NCBI GenBank assembly: GCA_949358305.1
Contig: OX442314.1
Span: 32,669,608-32,733,607, forward strand
Length of the DNA stretch: 64,000 nucleotides
From: Strigamia acuminata
Lineage: Eukaryota; Arthropoda; Chilopoda; Geophilomorpha; Linotaeniidae
Reading direction: 5' to 3'
In this document: positions 34,301 to 49,300 of the stretch, one piece after another
Layout of the letters: each line of letters starts with the position of its first letter
How positions within the stretch are numbered: position 1 is the first letter of the stretch
Position numbers and translations under genes: made by a program
The notes under the pieces: generated by a model
Databases searched by the model: none
Seen by the model: only the letters and a program-made list of their open reading frames with translations
What the model was told of the DNA's origin: nothing

Positions 34301-37300
34301 CATCTAAGATGCATTGGGTCAAAGTGTTATACACATATCCCTGCCCAACAACGACATAGCAAATTAGAGCCAAGAGCTTGGGTTGGAGCCCTTGTAGGTT
34401 ATTGTACTGACACAAAGGGATATCGCATCTGGGACCCATCGCGTAACAAGATTTTTGGGTCGAAACATGTTACCGTTAATGAGAATGAATACTGGTATGA
34501 AAAGGGGAATAACATTAATGGGAGAGGAAAGGAACAGTCACAGAGTTTTGAATACTTTAATGTGAGTGACTTGGGACTCGAATCGGACGATGAGACACCA
34601 ATTCCAGTGAGATTGGCACCGGTTCATGTTCCTGTTCCTACACCAAGCCAACCTTCACCGGGTCTGGTTCCCCCGGTTCAAGTTCCCCCTGTTCCAGGTG
34701 CCGGATTACCTGCTCCAACGGTGCCCATTATATCAACAGCATTGCCAGTCACGAAACTGCCATTACCCCAGACCCCAAAACACACGGTTTTTCAAAAACC
34801 ACGGTTAATCGAATTTACTGGAGAACCAACTGACGAAACCAGTGATGATGAAGAGGTTTTTCAGGAAGCATTGTTGGCTTCTCCTAATGTTAGAGGGGGT
34901 CAAGGGGATGTAACAATTGGGGGTGTTCCTTTATTGAAATTGAACATGAATGACTGGGATGTGAGACCATATGTTAGACAAACGGGAAGAGATGCTGGGA
35001 CGACCTATGCGCATTATGTAGCGCCAGACAAGAAAAGGCTCCGCAGCAGAATTGAGGCATTGCATTGGTGTCAAGCAAACGGATACGAGTTTGAGGCGGA
35101 CTTGTTTGATTTTTCGGGGAAAACTCAAAATGAAGATCTTCCAAACCCATTTGCTGGTTGTTGTGCGCTTGAGCCCAACACCTACGAGGAGGCAATTAAA
35201 GGCGAACGAAGGACAGAATGGGTTGACGCAATGCAAGAGGAAATTGACATATTTAACGAAAGGAAAGTCTACGAGGAAGTTGATTGTGAGAAAGACCAAC
35301 AATTGCTAGGCAGCAAATGGATCTATAAGATCAAGAGAGATAATACCGGGGTTATAAGACGTCATCGAGCGAGACTGGTCGCCCAAGGTTTCAAACAGCG
35401 ACCGGGTATAGATTTCACCGAGGTGTTTTCACCTGTGGTGAATTTTGTTGTTATCTTGGTGTTATTTTGCATGTTGGTTGTCCTCATGAACTGGAGAGAC
35501 ACACATGCGGATATAAAAGCCGCATATCTCTATGGAGACTTGGACGAAGTCCAATACATGGGAATTCCAAAAGGGTTTCAAACGCCACAGAATGTCGGCA
35601 AGTGCTGGAAGCTTTACAAAGCTTTATACGGCCTGCACCAGTCGGGCCGTATGTGGTTCGAAAAGTTGCACGACAGACTGTTGCACATAGGATTCAAACC
35701 GGTCCCTGGGTTTAACTGTGTTTATTGTATGGACAGAGATGTAGTTTTAGTCGTGTATGTCGATGACTTAGTCATCTTTTCACGCAACGAGAAGATCGAA
35801 AAAGATGTCCTGTCCTGGATAACAGACCATTTCCAAATGGTAAACCTTGGGCCAGTGACCCTTTTGCTAGGCATAGAATTTACGCGTGTGAATGGTAAGA
35901 TCTTAATCCATCAGCGCAAGTATATCGAGAGATTGTGTGCTCATTTCAAAATCGATGGGTCGCATAAAGTTCATTTACCTGGGGCGGTAGGTACTATGAT
36001 AATGGGGGTGAAGAAGGACGAACAAATTGACACCGTGTTCCCCTACAGATCGCTGGTTGGTAGTCTTCTGTTTTTGGCGTCGCGAACCAGACCAGACATA
36101 CTATTTTCCACCATTGTGCTCTCCCAATACAACGAGCGACATTCTCAGAGACATGTTAATATGTTATTGCAGGTACTCAGGTACCTGAAAAGTACTGAGG
36201 ATTATTGTATTGATCTCTCGAGATGCAAAAGTGCTTTGCTGACGGTATTTACCGATGCGTCATACGCTACTGATGTAGACCAACGAAGGAGTTTCGGAGG
36301 TCATGTAGTTTTCCTGGGCGGTGTTCCGGTTTCGTGGTCGTGTAGAAAGCAGAAGATGACCACGTTATCCGTGATGGAGTCGGAGTTTGTGGCCATTGTT
36401 GATGGCGTCAGGGAACTGATATGGCTTAAGAGGCTTTTCAACATGTCGGTGATGTTCGACTACTTTGGGAATTTGCAGCCCTGTGTCTTAGCTGATAGCA
36501 CAGCGGCAATACAATATAGTAAGAACCGCGTGGAAAATAAAGCGAACAAACACATCGAGGTTCGATTCCATTATTTACGCGACCTGTATGAAAGCAAGAT
36601 CTTTGATATCCGGCACGTTCCTGGAAAACTGAACGTAGCCGATTTGTTAACCAAATGGTTGGCTCGCCCACGTCTGACCGAATTGTGTGAGCACATCTTT
36701 GATCTGTGACAAAGTTGTCCAGAGGGGGTATTGATATGTAAAGTTTAGGGACAAGTGTTGTCACAGTCAGTTCCGATTTACGATGGAGAGATTACTTCGT
36801 GCGTTTCCGAATTAGCGCGATTGTCACGCGATTAGTATTTCATTGTATCATGTCCCGGAATTGTAAATCAGTTGCTATTGTTTTTATAAATTGCGTGTGT
36901 ATGTACCACAACTGATTTCCCTCCATATAATGACTTATTTAATCGTCGTCTGCTCAAATGAGCATTGTGTATTATAGAAATTTGTTCTGTCCTAAGTTGT
37001 GTTTATATTTTAATAGTGTACAGGACAAATCAACTAAATGAAGTATTGATTTGTTCTCCCTATAGTTTGTGAGGTCAAATAACCTCAAACCACATGTTAT
37101 GTTTTTCCACTGCAATAAAGATGGCGGCACAATTTGTGCTAGTAATGCAAAAGACTGAAATCAGGATTGGACTCACTTTATTGATTTAATGGCCTACATT
37201 ACTAAGGTTAGCCGAACCACGATCAAAAATGGCCGGAGCAAAGACAATCGTGGCGAAAATCAGACGCGGGGAATTCCCAACGGAGGCCGAGTGGGACAAA

Positions 37301-40300
37301 CTAAGAGCCAAAGATGTCCAGCCACTGTTGATAGAACGGAATATCGTGCCGCCGAGATTGAAACGAGATATGATAAACACGTTGCGACTGACCATGATTG
37401 CAGAGCTAGGACTCGCGGAAGAAGACGTGAATCCAGGAGACGAAGATGACGACGGAAAAGACGACGAAGAGAACGACGAAGAGAAAGACGAAGAGAAAGT
37501 AGAAGACAACGAACAGCGGATTTAGTGCGGATCAAATGCAAATGCAAATGCAAATGCAAATGATGCAGATGATGAAGATGATGCAAGATATGCAGACGAA
37601 GTCGACGGCACCAAAAGATACGACGGAACCAAAAGAAGTTAAAAACGCACCAAAATTGCCACGATTCTCGGGCGAACGAAGCGAGCTGCGTACGACCACG
37701 CAGTGGTTACAAGACGTTCGCGAATACGCCAAAGAGTACAAGTGGACGAACGTAACTACGGTGACGACGGCGGCAGCAGCGTTAGAGGGGCCAGCGAAGG
37801 TGTGGCAAGACGGCGCGGGAACGACGATCCGGAACTTGTCGTACAAAGACAAAGAAAAATTGATTCGAGCACCGCAGAAGAACGACGAGACCACCGAAAC
37901 CTATCTACGACAAAAGTGGGCCACATGCGAACGGTTGGGAATGTCGATCAACGACGCGCAGAATTACCTGTTGGACGGATTAAAGAGCAAGTCAGCAATG
38001 GCGCCGATGTACGTCGTCAACTATCAACACATCAGCGATATGGTTGGAACGGCGCAGAACTTGGAAGCGCGAGCGAAGGGGACGACGATCGAAGCGAAGT
38101 CGAGGCCAAGCGTGGCGAAGCCGAACGGAAGGGGATTCGACGCAGGGCCGAAGTGTTTTAGGTGCGGCGAGAAGGGGCACCAGAAATCAGATTGTCCAAA
38201 CGAGCTGAAGTGTTTTAAATGTCACGAATCGGGCCATCTGGCGAATGCGTGCCCAAATGGAGTAAAATGCTTCAATTGTAACGGATTTGGGCACATGGCA
38301 AACGCGTGTCCAGAGCCGAAGAAAGAGCGGAAGCAGCCATCAAAGGACAAGTTGGACGTTAAGACGAAGAAGATTTGCAAAATCGAGGCCGAGGAGATGC
38401 AGCCAGAATTCGAGACCATGATGTGGGTCGATGGAAAGAAATGCAGCGCGGGAATCGATACGCAAAGCGCCGTGTGTCTAATTAGTAAGACGTTTTCGCA
38501 ACGTACAAAGATCGAGGAGCCGGACTACGAATACGTGATCGAAGGATTTAATCAAGATGCAAGTCGGTATCGTGGGCGAACGAGATGTGATGTGGAAAGC
38601 GCAAACGTGAAATTGGCGGGTGTCAAGTTCTACGTGGTCGACGACGCCAGAATGCCGACGGAAGTCTGGATAGGGAAACCATTCTTAAAACACCCGACGA
38701 TCACGATGCAATCAGACGGAGGTTACGTAACGTTCAGACCGAGGGAGGGGATGCAAGACGAATCAGGAATTTCAAGAATCGAGCCAAAGATCACTGCAGC
38801 AAAGCCACGAGCGCTCGTGATCAACGAGAACAAAGTGGTACCAGCCCACTCGATAAGTTTGGTGACAGTACGAGCGAAGAGTCAGTCAGACCGGTTGTTT
38901 TACGTAGAAAACGAGCGCGCAGTGACGGATCGATTGGAAGTACCGGAAGGCCTGATCGAAGTGAAGAACGAGCGAGCAACGATGCCGATAATCAACAACG
39001 GACCAGAAGAAGTACGAGTCACACGAGGTCGTAAGCTAGGGCACGTTGAAATTACCGAAGAAGAACCATCGTTGCACCACTTTCCGTGCCCCAGGATGGA
39101 TGAGTTACTCGACGAGACGCACGAATGGCGAGTTTTTCTAGTGTTCGATTTGGCGTCGGGTTACTACCAGATCGAATTGACGGCCGGAGCGCAAGAGAAG
39201 ACAGCATTTTCGACAATGAACGGCAAATATCAGTTTGTGCGGATGCCGTTTGGGTTGATAAACGCGCCGTTTGTTTTCAATCGAGTGATGGAGTTGGCGT
39301 TCGGACATTTGCCATACGAAGTACTGCGCAGATATATGGACGATCTTCTATCGGGTGCGAAAACGAACATGGAGCTACCGTATATACTCGCATATAGTGC
39401 GAAATATTTATGCTAAAATTAGTCCCTGTGTTTGGGGGGGTCGCACTATACGCGAGTAATCAAAAAAAAAAATATTAACGTAACGTACATATTACGTTTT
39501 GTATTTCGTCCATATTGCGGGCGCATTTCGACCTTCGGCCATCGCTTACAACACACAACACAACAATACAACCTACCGACAATCCAACCCAATCCAACCA
39601 TCCAACCGAACAACAATCAAATAATGCAAGAATCCAACAAAATTACCTTTCACCTAAATAAATAAACTTTTCTTTATCATTTTTCCATTGTTGTGGCACA
39701 CCACTACGGTAACTCGCATTATACGCGAGTACACCATTTATTGCAAAAAAGGCGCCTTAAAGTGGGGGGGTCGCATTATACGCGGATCGCATTATACGCG
39801 AGTATATACGGTAATCGAGAAAATGCGGAAGATCTTAATCGAGGTGAGAAGATCGAAGCTGACGTTGAAATTGAGCAAGTGCCACTTTCTCTGCGAGGAG
39901 GTGCAATTTCTTGGGTTGCGACTGACGAAGGACGGCCTACGACCAGGATTCGAGAAGGCGAGCGCAATCAGAAATTTCGCGAAGCCAAAGGACGTACGCG
40001 GAGTGAAGAGTTTCCTAGGGTTATGCGGATACTTCCGACGATTTATCGCGGGATATGCGACAAAAACGAGGGCGTTAACGAAATTGACTCGAAAGAACGA
40101 AACGTTTGTGTGGACGACTGAGAGTGAAGCGGCGTTTCAGGGGTTGATTGGAGAATTGATTGCGGAGCCAGTGTTGAAGATCTACGATAACACACGACCG
40201 TGCGAGGTGCATACGGACGCATCACAAGACGGGATTGGGGCAGTTTTAATGCAGCGAGGCGAAGGAAACGACCTGCATCCGATTATCTACGCGAGTAGAA

Positions 40301-43300
40301 CAACGACCGAATGCGAGAAGCGATACCATTCAACGGAGCTCGAGTTAATGGCGGTGGTTTGGGCGGTATTGAAATTCCGGATGTATCTGTACGGCGCGGA
40401 ATTTACGGTGGTGACAGATTGCGAAGCGGTACGATACGGACTGAAGAAACGTGAATTAACGCCACGAATCGGGAGATGGGTATTGGCGCTTTCGGAATAC
40501 AATTTCAAAGCGATACATCGACCGGGATTGCTTATGGGGCATGTCGACGCCCTGAGTAGGAACGCAGAACCAGCAATTGGCGAGGAAACGGAGATGGAAC
40601 GACGGTTCAAAGTTAACCAAATTAAATTTACAGAAGGCGACTGGCTCGTGGCTGCGCAAGAAAACGATCCCGAGTGTAAAGAGTTGAAGGACGCGTTGTT
40701 GGTAGAAGATAAAGATTTACTAGACGAACGAATGCAGCACAAGAGCCGAGGATATAAGATCAAGCGAGGACACGTTTATTTCGAATTAACAACGAACGGG
40801 CGGCGAAGAGATGTGTTGTATCTGCCGAAAATGATGCGGAGACAGATTACGAGCGAGGTACACAACGGACACGCGCATCCGGGAGTTGACGCAACAATCG
40901 AGGCGATTCGGAAGAGATTTTGGTTTCCCAGGATGAGGAGTTACGTGAAAGCGACCGTAGGAGCGTGTATCGTGTGTTTGATGGGTAAAGAACCCGGAGG
41001 AAAATGAGCAGGCGAGCTGAATATCATCAAGAGACAAAGGGTGCCGTTCCACACTGTTCACCTGGATCATGTGGGCCCCTTTCCGAAGAGCGGCATTGGG
41101 TATCGACACATTTTGGTGGCGGTATGCAATTTCTCGAAATTAGTTTTTCTGATGCCGGTAATGTCGACAAACGCGATGACTACGTGTAAAGAAATCCGGA
41201 AGTTATGCGCACGAATGTGGATCCCGACGCGGATCATTACAGATCGAGGAACCGCGTTTACCAACACATTATTCGCGGAAATGTGCAAAGAACTCGAGAT
41301 TCGACACGTGCTGACTTCGACGGAAAATCCAAGAGCAAACGGGCAGGTGGAAAGGATGAACCGAACAATAGTTCCAATGTTGGCGAGCCAAACGACAAAA
41401 GACGACGGGAGCGATTGGAGCAAAGGGATTGACAAGGTCGAAATCGCGATTAACTCAAGAATCAACCAGTCGACCAAGAAAACGCCACTGGAGGTGTTGT
41501 ACGGATTCCAGCCAAGAACGATCATCGAGCCAAGATTAGCGGCGATAGTAGTCGAAGAAAACAATGAGGAAGAAACGGAAATCGAAGATGTGAGGAACGA
41601 AGCATACGAGACACTGACAACGAACCAGATCAAGCAGAAAAAGGCGTTCGACCGACATCAAGGACCAAACCGGACATACGAGGTCGGGGACATAGTCGTC
41701 GTGCGAAGAAAAGCGATCGCAATACAAGGCAAGGCGGGAAAGCTTAGTAATTTGAACCGAGGACCATTGCGAGTAAGCCGGCGGATTTCGAGTACCGTGT
41801 ACGAGGTTACAAGTCTCGAGAACCCGCCTCGATACACAACGACCGCACCAATCGACCAGATGAAGAAATGGACATTTGAGGACGACGCAGCATCGGGAGC
41901 CGAAGACGAGTTAACAGGTGTCGGCGGGGACGCCGACATTTAGTCGGATGACCGAGTGTGGAGTTTTTCGGGTCGACGGACGATAACGATCGCCAGGGGG
42001 CGGGCGGACATAACGGAATATGTCCGAGAAACGTTTTGGAGACGATTCTTGTAATCAACCAATCAGGGATGATCAGTGTCATATATAATCAGTTTTGTTT
42101 GTTTAATAAAATCACTTGAATTTAACTAAGCTAGCGGTTGTGTCATGTTATTTTCGGGTCAGCTGTTTCTAGTTTTGAGATAGTTTACACAAAGAACGGC
42201 GACGATGAATCGGATTCTGATGAAAAGCCGACTTTTAAATTTAAATGTCACGGTTGCGGAAAAATCGGACATAAAATCGCGGATTGTTGGAGCAAGAATA
42301 AGAAGGAAAGCGCATCGAGAGCCGAAATATCTAAACACGACGCGTATTGTTGTGAATGGATGGAAACAGCGATGAAATGCGAAGCACCAAAATCAAAGAA
42401 ATGGCGTTTGGACAGCGGCGCCAGTTCACACAAGCGTTCGGACGAATTGACATTCACAAACATTGAAGCATTGAAGAACCGAAAATTGAATTTGGCCAGT
42501 AATGCGAGCACGAAAATCGACGGAAAAGGAAATGTAAAAATCGAAATCGGTCCCGAAAGTGACGATTTACATTTGAAACTGGAAGAAACGTTGCTGGTAC
42601 GTGACTTACAAACGAATTCGATGTCCGTCAGAAATATTACCGATTGAGGCGATAAAGTTGTTTTTACGGCGGAGAACACGAATACGGAAGTCGAGAAGAC
42701 GAGAACCGGGAACGTGAAGACCGAAAAGGCAGGCACGGAAGTCAAGAAGACGAGAACCGAGAAAAAGAACACATGTACGGAAGTCAAGAAGACGAGAACC
42801 GAGAATAAGAAAGCATGTACGGAAGTCGAGAAGACGAGACCCAAGAACGTAAAAATTTGCGAATGGCACGAGAAGCTCGAATACGAATTAATTTTGAAGA
42901 AACTGAAAAACGACGTTGCTAAACAAATAGATCGAACATTAATGAAAATGGCGCGATGTATGATTTTGCAGTCGAGTGAGAAATCGAATGTGGAACTAGA
43001 CGAGAACGAGAACGAAGTTGAAATTTCCGAGAACAAGAACGAAGTTGAGATTTCCGAGAACGAAAACGAAGTTGAAATTTCCGAGAACGAGAACGAAGTT
43101 GAAATTTTCGAGAACGAGAACGAAGTTGAAATTTCCGAGAACGAGAACAAAGTTGAAATTTCCGAGAACGAGAACTAATTTGAAATTTCCGAGAACGAGA
43201 ACGAATTCGAGGTTTCTTGATGAGGTAAAACGGTCCTGTGGCTCTCGGAAATCAGTGGAAACGCAATTACAAAGTGCGGTTAATTCGCAACACGCGACCG

Positions 43301-46300
43301 CCATCTTTATTCACCGTGAGAACATAAAACAGTGGTCTGGGTTGAGGCTATATAATCTCAACCTTGATTACAGATCAACAAGGAGAACAAATCTATTATC
43401 ACAATTGAATAGATTTATTCTTTACAATAAAACATAGGCTAAAGTAATGGATAAACAATACCAAACATAACTAAAGTATCGTCGCTTAACAAGCAGACGA
43501 CGGGAACGCACGTTATCAAGTCGACACAGCCAATTGCGGTACAGAACAAGCTTATAGATAAAAATCAAATCAATTGGCTGACCATTCGTAACAATACAAG
43601 ACAACGCGCTTGTTGTGCTTATTCGGAAATACACAACTGATAAACTTATCGCAAATCGTTCATCGTAAATCAACAAATCCCCCCTTCGATGAACTACTTT
43701 GCTGCTACAAAAATATGCTCGCACAATGCGTCTAGTTTTGCGCGAGACAGCCACTTGGTCATAAGATCGGCCACATTAAGGGTTCCCGGGATGTGTCTGA
43801 TTCGAAAGACACCCTTTTCAAACCAGTCGCGCACGAAGTGTAGTTTAACATCTATGTGTTTGTTTGCGCGATTCTCTATGCGATTCTTCGCATATTGGAT
43901 CGCTGGCATTGAGTCAGCGTATACACACGGTATTTGCCGGTTAAACCCATCCATCATCACGTCAGCACCAAATATGCGCTCTAACCAAATTATTTCCTTC
44001 ACACCGTCTACCACCGCCAAGAATTCGCTCTCCATAATGGAAAGTGCAGTGATGGTCTGCTTATGGCAGTTCCAAGAGATCGGGACGCCTCCCAGGTAGA
44101 TGATGTGCCCACCAAAGCTCCGACGTTTGTCCTGGTCTAATGCGAAGGACGCATCCGTATAAACGGTCAAGTTTTCACTTTGACAGTTTCCAAGATTGAT
44201 GGAATAATTTGGCGTATTCCCTAGGTATCGCAAGATTTGGAGCAGCATATTCACGTGTCGAGTCGAGTGAGTCTCGTTGTATTGAGACAACACTATCACC
44301 GAAAACAGAATATCGGGTCTTATACGACTTGCGATGAAAAGCAAACTGCCGACAAGAGACCGATACGGAAAACTCGAATTGACACGTTCCCCCGTTTGAA
44401 CCTTTTGGATCATGGTGCCTGGGGTGCCAGGTACTCTAACACGATGACAAGAGTCGATCCCATATTGCTTGCACAACTTCGCAATATAAGCGCGTTGATG
44501 AATAAAGATATTCTCCCCGTCCCTACAAAACTCTATCCCTAACAAAAGGGTGACGGGGCCCAAATTGACAATCTCAAATGATTGTTGAATCCAATCCAAA
44601 ACGCACTCCTCTGCTATGTTGTCTTTTGAAAACAATACAATGTCATCGACATAGAAAATAAGTATAGCGTCAGTCCCCAAGCTATACACGCAATTGAGAC
44701 CCAAGACCGGTTCAAATCCAATTTCAATCAGCTGGTCGTGGAGTCGCTGGTACCACATACGACCAGACTGGTGAAGTCCGTAAAGAGATTTTCTCAATTC
44801 CCAACATTTGTGTTGGTTTTCAGATGTTCGATATCCCTTTGGAATATGGATATATTGCACTTCGTCGAGGTCCCCATATAAATATGCGGCCTTGATGTCG
44901 AGGTGTACGTCACGCCAGCCCCTCAGTACCACTAAGATACAAAAGAACATCATGACTAACACAAAATTGACTACCGGGGAAAATACCTCAGTAAAGTCAA
45001 TGCCCGGCTTTTGCTTAAAGCCCTGTGCAACAAGACGAGCACGATATCTTCTAATCGTACCCGTGTGATCTCTTTTTAACTTGTAAATCCATTTTGATCC
45101 CAATAAGGTTTTGTCTTTAACCTGGTCTTTGTCGACTTCGACATAAACCTCACGTTCTTTGAAAATGTTTATTTCGTCCTCCATTGCGTTTTCCCAATCT
45201 GGTTTACTAACTCCCGTTACGGCCTCCTCATACGTGTCTGGCTCGACAGAGCAGCAACCAGCAAAACCAATAGTGACATCTTTGAAATTAAACAATTCTG
45301 ATCTGTATTCGTATCCCTCGGTTTTACACCAACGAACAACCTCAACACGGCTGCGGAGCTTCTCGTGCTTTGGTGTGATGTACCAAACATCAACTTTCCC
45401 AGCTGTTGCCCCACTTTGGCGTACAGTCTGTCGTCTTTGCCATAAAGTCATGTCTAAAGGCAACAATTCACTAGTTGAAGCTGTACGTTCGCCAGTGTCT
45501 TTCCCTTTTCTAGGCGGGTTGCGACGAGGGAGTGTAGGCGACAATTGAGGTGATAACTGAGGACTTGCGTCTGGGTCCTCAACTTCCTCGCTTTCATCTT
45601 CGTCGTCGGGATAAATGTTGAAGAAATCCCTATTATCCCCCTTCGCCCCACCGATTTCGTCATCATTTATAACATTTAAATCCCCAATGATGTATTGCAT
45701 TGCATCAACATAGTTGAAATCCTCAGGTGCCCCACCCTCAACGGGGTCTTCTTCCCCTTCTCCTTCAGGATATTCGGGTATGGGGTCGCCGTGGACACTA
45801 TCTGTCTCCGAGACAGAGTCATCAAAAGAATCCTCACCCGACGAGTCTGAATCGTCAGTGAAAGGCGAGGGAGTCAGTTGGGGATTCTGGAGATTTTCAT
45901 ACCAGAAATTCTGTTCTAGAATTTTAACATGCTTAGAGAGGAAAACTTGGTTTCTATTCGGATCCCAAATCCGATACCCACGAGTGGTAGAGGCGTATCC
46001 AATCAAAGCCCCCGCCCATGCTCTTTCTTGCAATTTTCCAGCTCTGGTTTGTGAAGGGACATGTACATAAGTCAATGCACCAATGCACTTGACGTGGCGT
46101 AAAGACAATTTCTTATTGAAAAACACATTATAAGGTGTCCTCCCACCCAATCCCGCATGCGGAAACCGGTTCTTTAAATAAACGACAGAAACTGCGAGTT
46201 CTGCCCACAGGGATGGAGGAAGACTATTTTCAATCATTAAAGCTCTGATGCCACCAAGAATGGTCCGGTTCGTTCTTTCAGCGACCGAGTTCATCTCAGG

Positions 46301-49300
46301 GCTGTATGCGTTCGTTCGCATACACTTCAGTCCAATGCTACTGGCATATTCATCCCATTGTTTGGATACAAATTCCCCTCCATTGTCAGTTTTAATTGAC
46401 TTGACTTTCCTAGAAGTCGTTCTTTCAATTTCGGTTAACCACTTCTTAAAATGGCCCAAAACTTCGCTCTTTTTCTTCATAATCACGATCCACATTAATC
46501 GTGAGAAGTCATCGACCATGACCAAATAGTAGTACGCCCCACCTATGCTCTTAACTGGTGAAGGGCCCCACACGTCTAAATGGACGATTTCTAAAATCCC
46601 TTTGGTCGAAATGTTCGCAATGGGGGGAAAACTGGCACGTGTGCTTTTCGCCCTCGAACAAGCATCACAACTCGACAATTCCGTGTTGGACAACTTTAAA
46701 CCAAATACTTCGGTAGATTTGTTCAATAATGCAATTCCCTTCGCATTAAGGTGTCCCATACGAGAGTGCCAGATGTCCATCGTTTGGGGTTTGTCTGGTT
46801 TAATGGAAGCATCCTTTCCATCTACAACCCCATTTCCATTTGTTAAATTGTTTTGCACAATTGTTTTCAAAATTTTCGCATTCTTGGGCTTATTGCCCTT
46901 GCTGGCCACTAAGCTAGTCTGTGTGTCGGTTAAAACACTCGATTGTTGATTCGAAATTTCCATACTCGCATTGTTTGCAACGATCGCTGGCGCATTATTC
47001 GCAGTTTTCGTTTGCCCCTTATTCGCAGGTACAGGTTTCCCTGATTTACTCAAATTTTGGGTTAATGCGGTCTTAAAATTTAAATGGGTTAGTAAAGGAT
47101 CAACAATTTCTCCACCCTTTAAAGGTGGACTAGATGCCACTGTTGCACTCTGTTGCGCAGACAATGCAACAGTGTTTACAGAATTTTTAGGATTAATTCG
47201 ACAATTGACCTTGTACATTCTATCACTCGTACGTATCGCAGTGATAGAAGGATCATCAATTGTCACATCATAAATAAACATTTTACCATTTTTAACCATT
47301 GTCGTAGCCCCAGCTTCGTCCGTGCGACCTAAAGAAATTAAATTCTTTTTGAAGTTGGGTGCATAATAAACGTTCTTCAACGTCAGTTCACGTGTACGTT
47401 GTCCATGAATCGAGATTAATGTCACATTTCCGATGCCCTCGATTTTCGACTTTCCGTCGCCTTGTTGCACAGAATAACCAGTTAATGGTTTAAAGTCCGA
47501 AAACCAGGATTTGTTAAACGAAAAATGGTCCGTCGCACCTGTGTCGACGTACCATTGCGAATCGTAGTTCGCATGTGATAATAACGACACTGCAACCGGA
47601 GGTTGCTCCTGACAAATCGCTGCAGAGAAGTAAGACACGGGGGAATCGCTGAAAATGTCCATTTGTGTGACGGCGGCCTTCTGCTGGCCTTTTCCACGAT
47701 TTTTCCCTCGTTGACTTCCCCTGCTGAACTGTCCTATCGGGTTTCCTCTCGCAGCACCTTGTTGCTGTTTAGGTGGAGAAGGGCATTCCCGGGCGAAGTG
47801 GTTGGTTCCACCACAATTGAAGCAGACACGTGGAGAACCGGAGACATTTCCACCCCGGCCACGTTGCCATCTGCCTTTGGTGAAATAGGCACTTGCATTA
47901 TCCACCATGCCTGCAGGAACCCCAAACTCATCTGTTTGTTCATAAAGGCGATTATATTCGCCTAATAATCGTTCTTTGACGGCCTTGGACGTGAATTCTG
48001 GGTCTCCCCAGTGGTAGACAGTCTGCTTGACCGTTTCGTATTGATGTGGCAGCAGATCCAGGTACTGAAAAGCCAGGAATTCGTCAGAAATGTCCACTTG
48101 GATGTCCTTTAACTCCAGGGCTTTCCTGTCAACTCTTGCCAAGAAGACCATCATCTCTTCTTGCTCATGGAGTTTCAACATGAGAAATTCGCGACGAAGC
48201 CGGGCTTTGCGTGCCCTGGTAGTGGGCTGGTAAGCTGCTTTGAGCGCTTCCCAAACCTCTTTGGCCCCTTCGTGTGCCACAGCCACTACCTGTTGGGCTT
48301 TTCCACAAGCCAGACAAATGGTGGAGCGCGCTTTCTCCTCGCGCTTGTCAAACTCCCTGATTTCTTTCGCAGAAGCCGTGGCTGGCAAGGCTTTCTCCTT
48401 GCCAGTCACGTGGCCCCAAACTCCATACGACTGCAAAAGGAGTTGTATTTGGACACTCCAAGTCGAATAATTAGTCCCATTCAGTTTTTCCACATCCTTG
48501 TAATCGTCACGACGATCCCAACTTGCCATGTTGAGAAAATTCGGCGAAAACAGAAGCACGAATCACTTTTCACAAAAAAATTTCACAAATTCCCGCAGGA
48601 AAAACACAAATATTCACAATGCACGTGAATATGGCGCACGGAGAAGCAATTTGCCCCCAAAAATTGAAGGCGAAATAATTTTACACTTCCCAAGGGGCAC
48701 CTCAATAAGTGAGATGAAAAACCCAAATCTGGTCGCCCTACTAGCTTCCGACCGGCCCACCTGGGGGACGCGGGACGACTAGTTGGCCACGGACAAGCCC
48801 AGACTGGAATGAGACTGTACTGGGGCGACTGCCCGAAGGGTACAGAATATTCTAAGTGACCCGACACAAAAACCTTAATAAATAACAGAGTTTCACGAGA
48901 AAAATTCGAAAAATACAGTTTTTGGTGTGAAGTTGGCCAGTTACGGGTTCCACGCGTCGTAACTGGTTCCCACGCTGGATTAAACGTCGGCTTCACGTTG
49001 TCTTCGCACGGAATCGGCTGACGTGCAGTCCGCGTACACACATCCGTGTAAGCGCGGAGAAAATCGTCGTAGCGCCCGTCTGCGCCTTCGTACTCGCTTT
49101 CCTGGTGCGAGATACGGAAACAATTGCCCACACACACGCTTATCGTGTGCAGGACTTCTCGGTGAATCAAATCGTCGTTTTTCCGTCTATTTTTGACGAA
49201 AAATGGCCGCCGTAACAAAATCGTCGATTCACGGTGATTTCTCGAAAAAAATGACGGTTTTGGGACGTTTCTGTGCTCCAAAATACCGTCCTGTCGACGT

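Larger units (their letters stand above)
30374..37198 (+). mobile_element. Copia-C: nearly intact Ty1/Copia element nested in Gypsy-B
   Basis: 470-bp LTRs (30374-30843, 36729-37198) that I read as identical are flanked by the exact 5-bp repeat TTACT (30369-30373, 37199-37203). An initiator-tRNA-Met primer site follows the 5' LTR and an AGAGGGGG polypurine tract precedes the 3' LTR. The polyprotein is complete apart from one frameshift. Both ends are clear, so this is a recent insertion. The LTR begins TATTGATATG rather than TG. Confidence 0.94.
29970..42189 (+). mobile_element. Gypsy-B: Ty3/Gypsy element nested in Copia-A
   Basis: 233-bp LTRs (29970-30202, 41957-42189) with TG..CA ends are flanked by the 4-bp repeat CAAA (29966-29969, 42190-42193). 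The LTRs differ at about two positions. It contains Gag with three zinc knuckles, protease, RT, RNase H and integrase, but is split by Copia-C (leader), a MITE (RT), a frameshift in Gag, an RT deletion and a stop codon in integrase. After the 5' LTR comes TCAGAAGTGGGAT, a common Gypsy leader start; the primer tRNA is not assigned. Confidence 0.93.

Noticed and set aside
42248-43150. 300-codon minus-strand frame rich in Phe and Ser
   Set aside because: It is the antisense shadow of the Copia-A acidic repeat.
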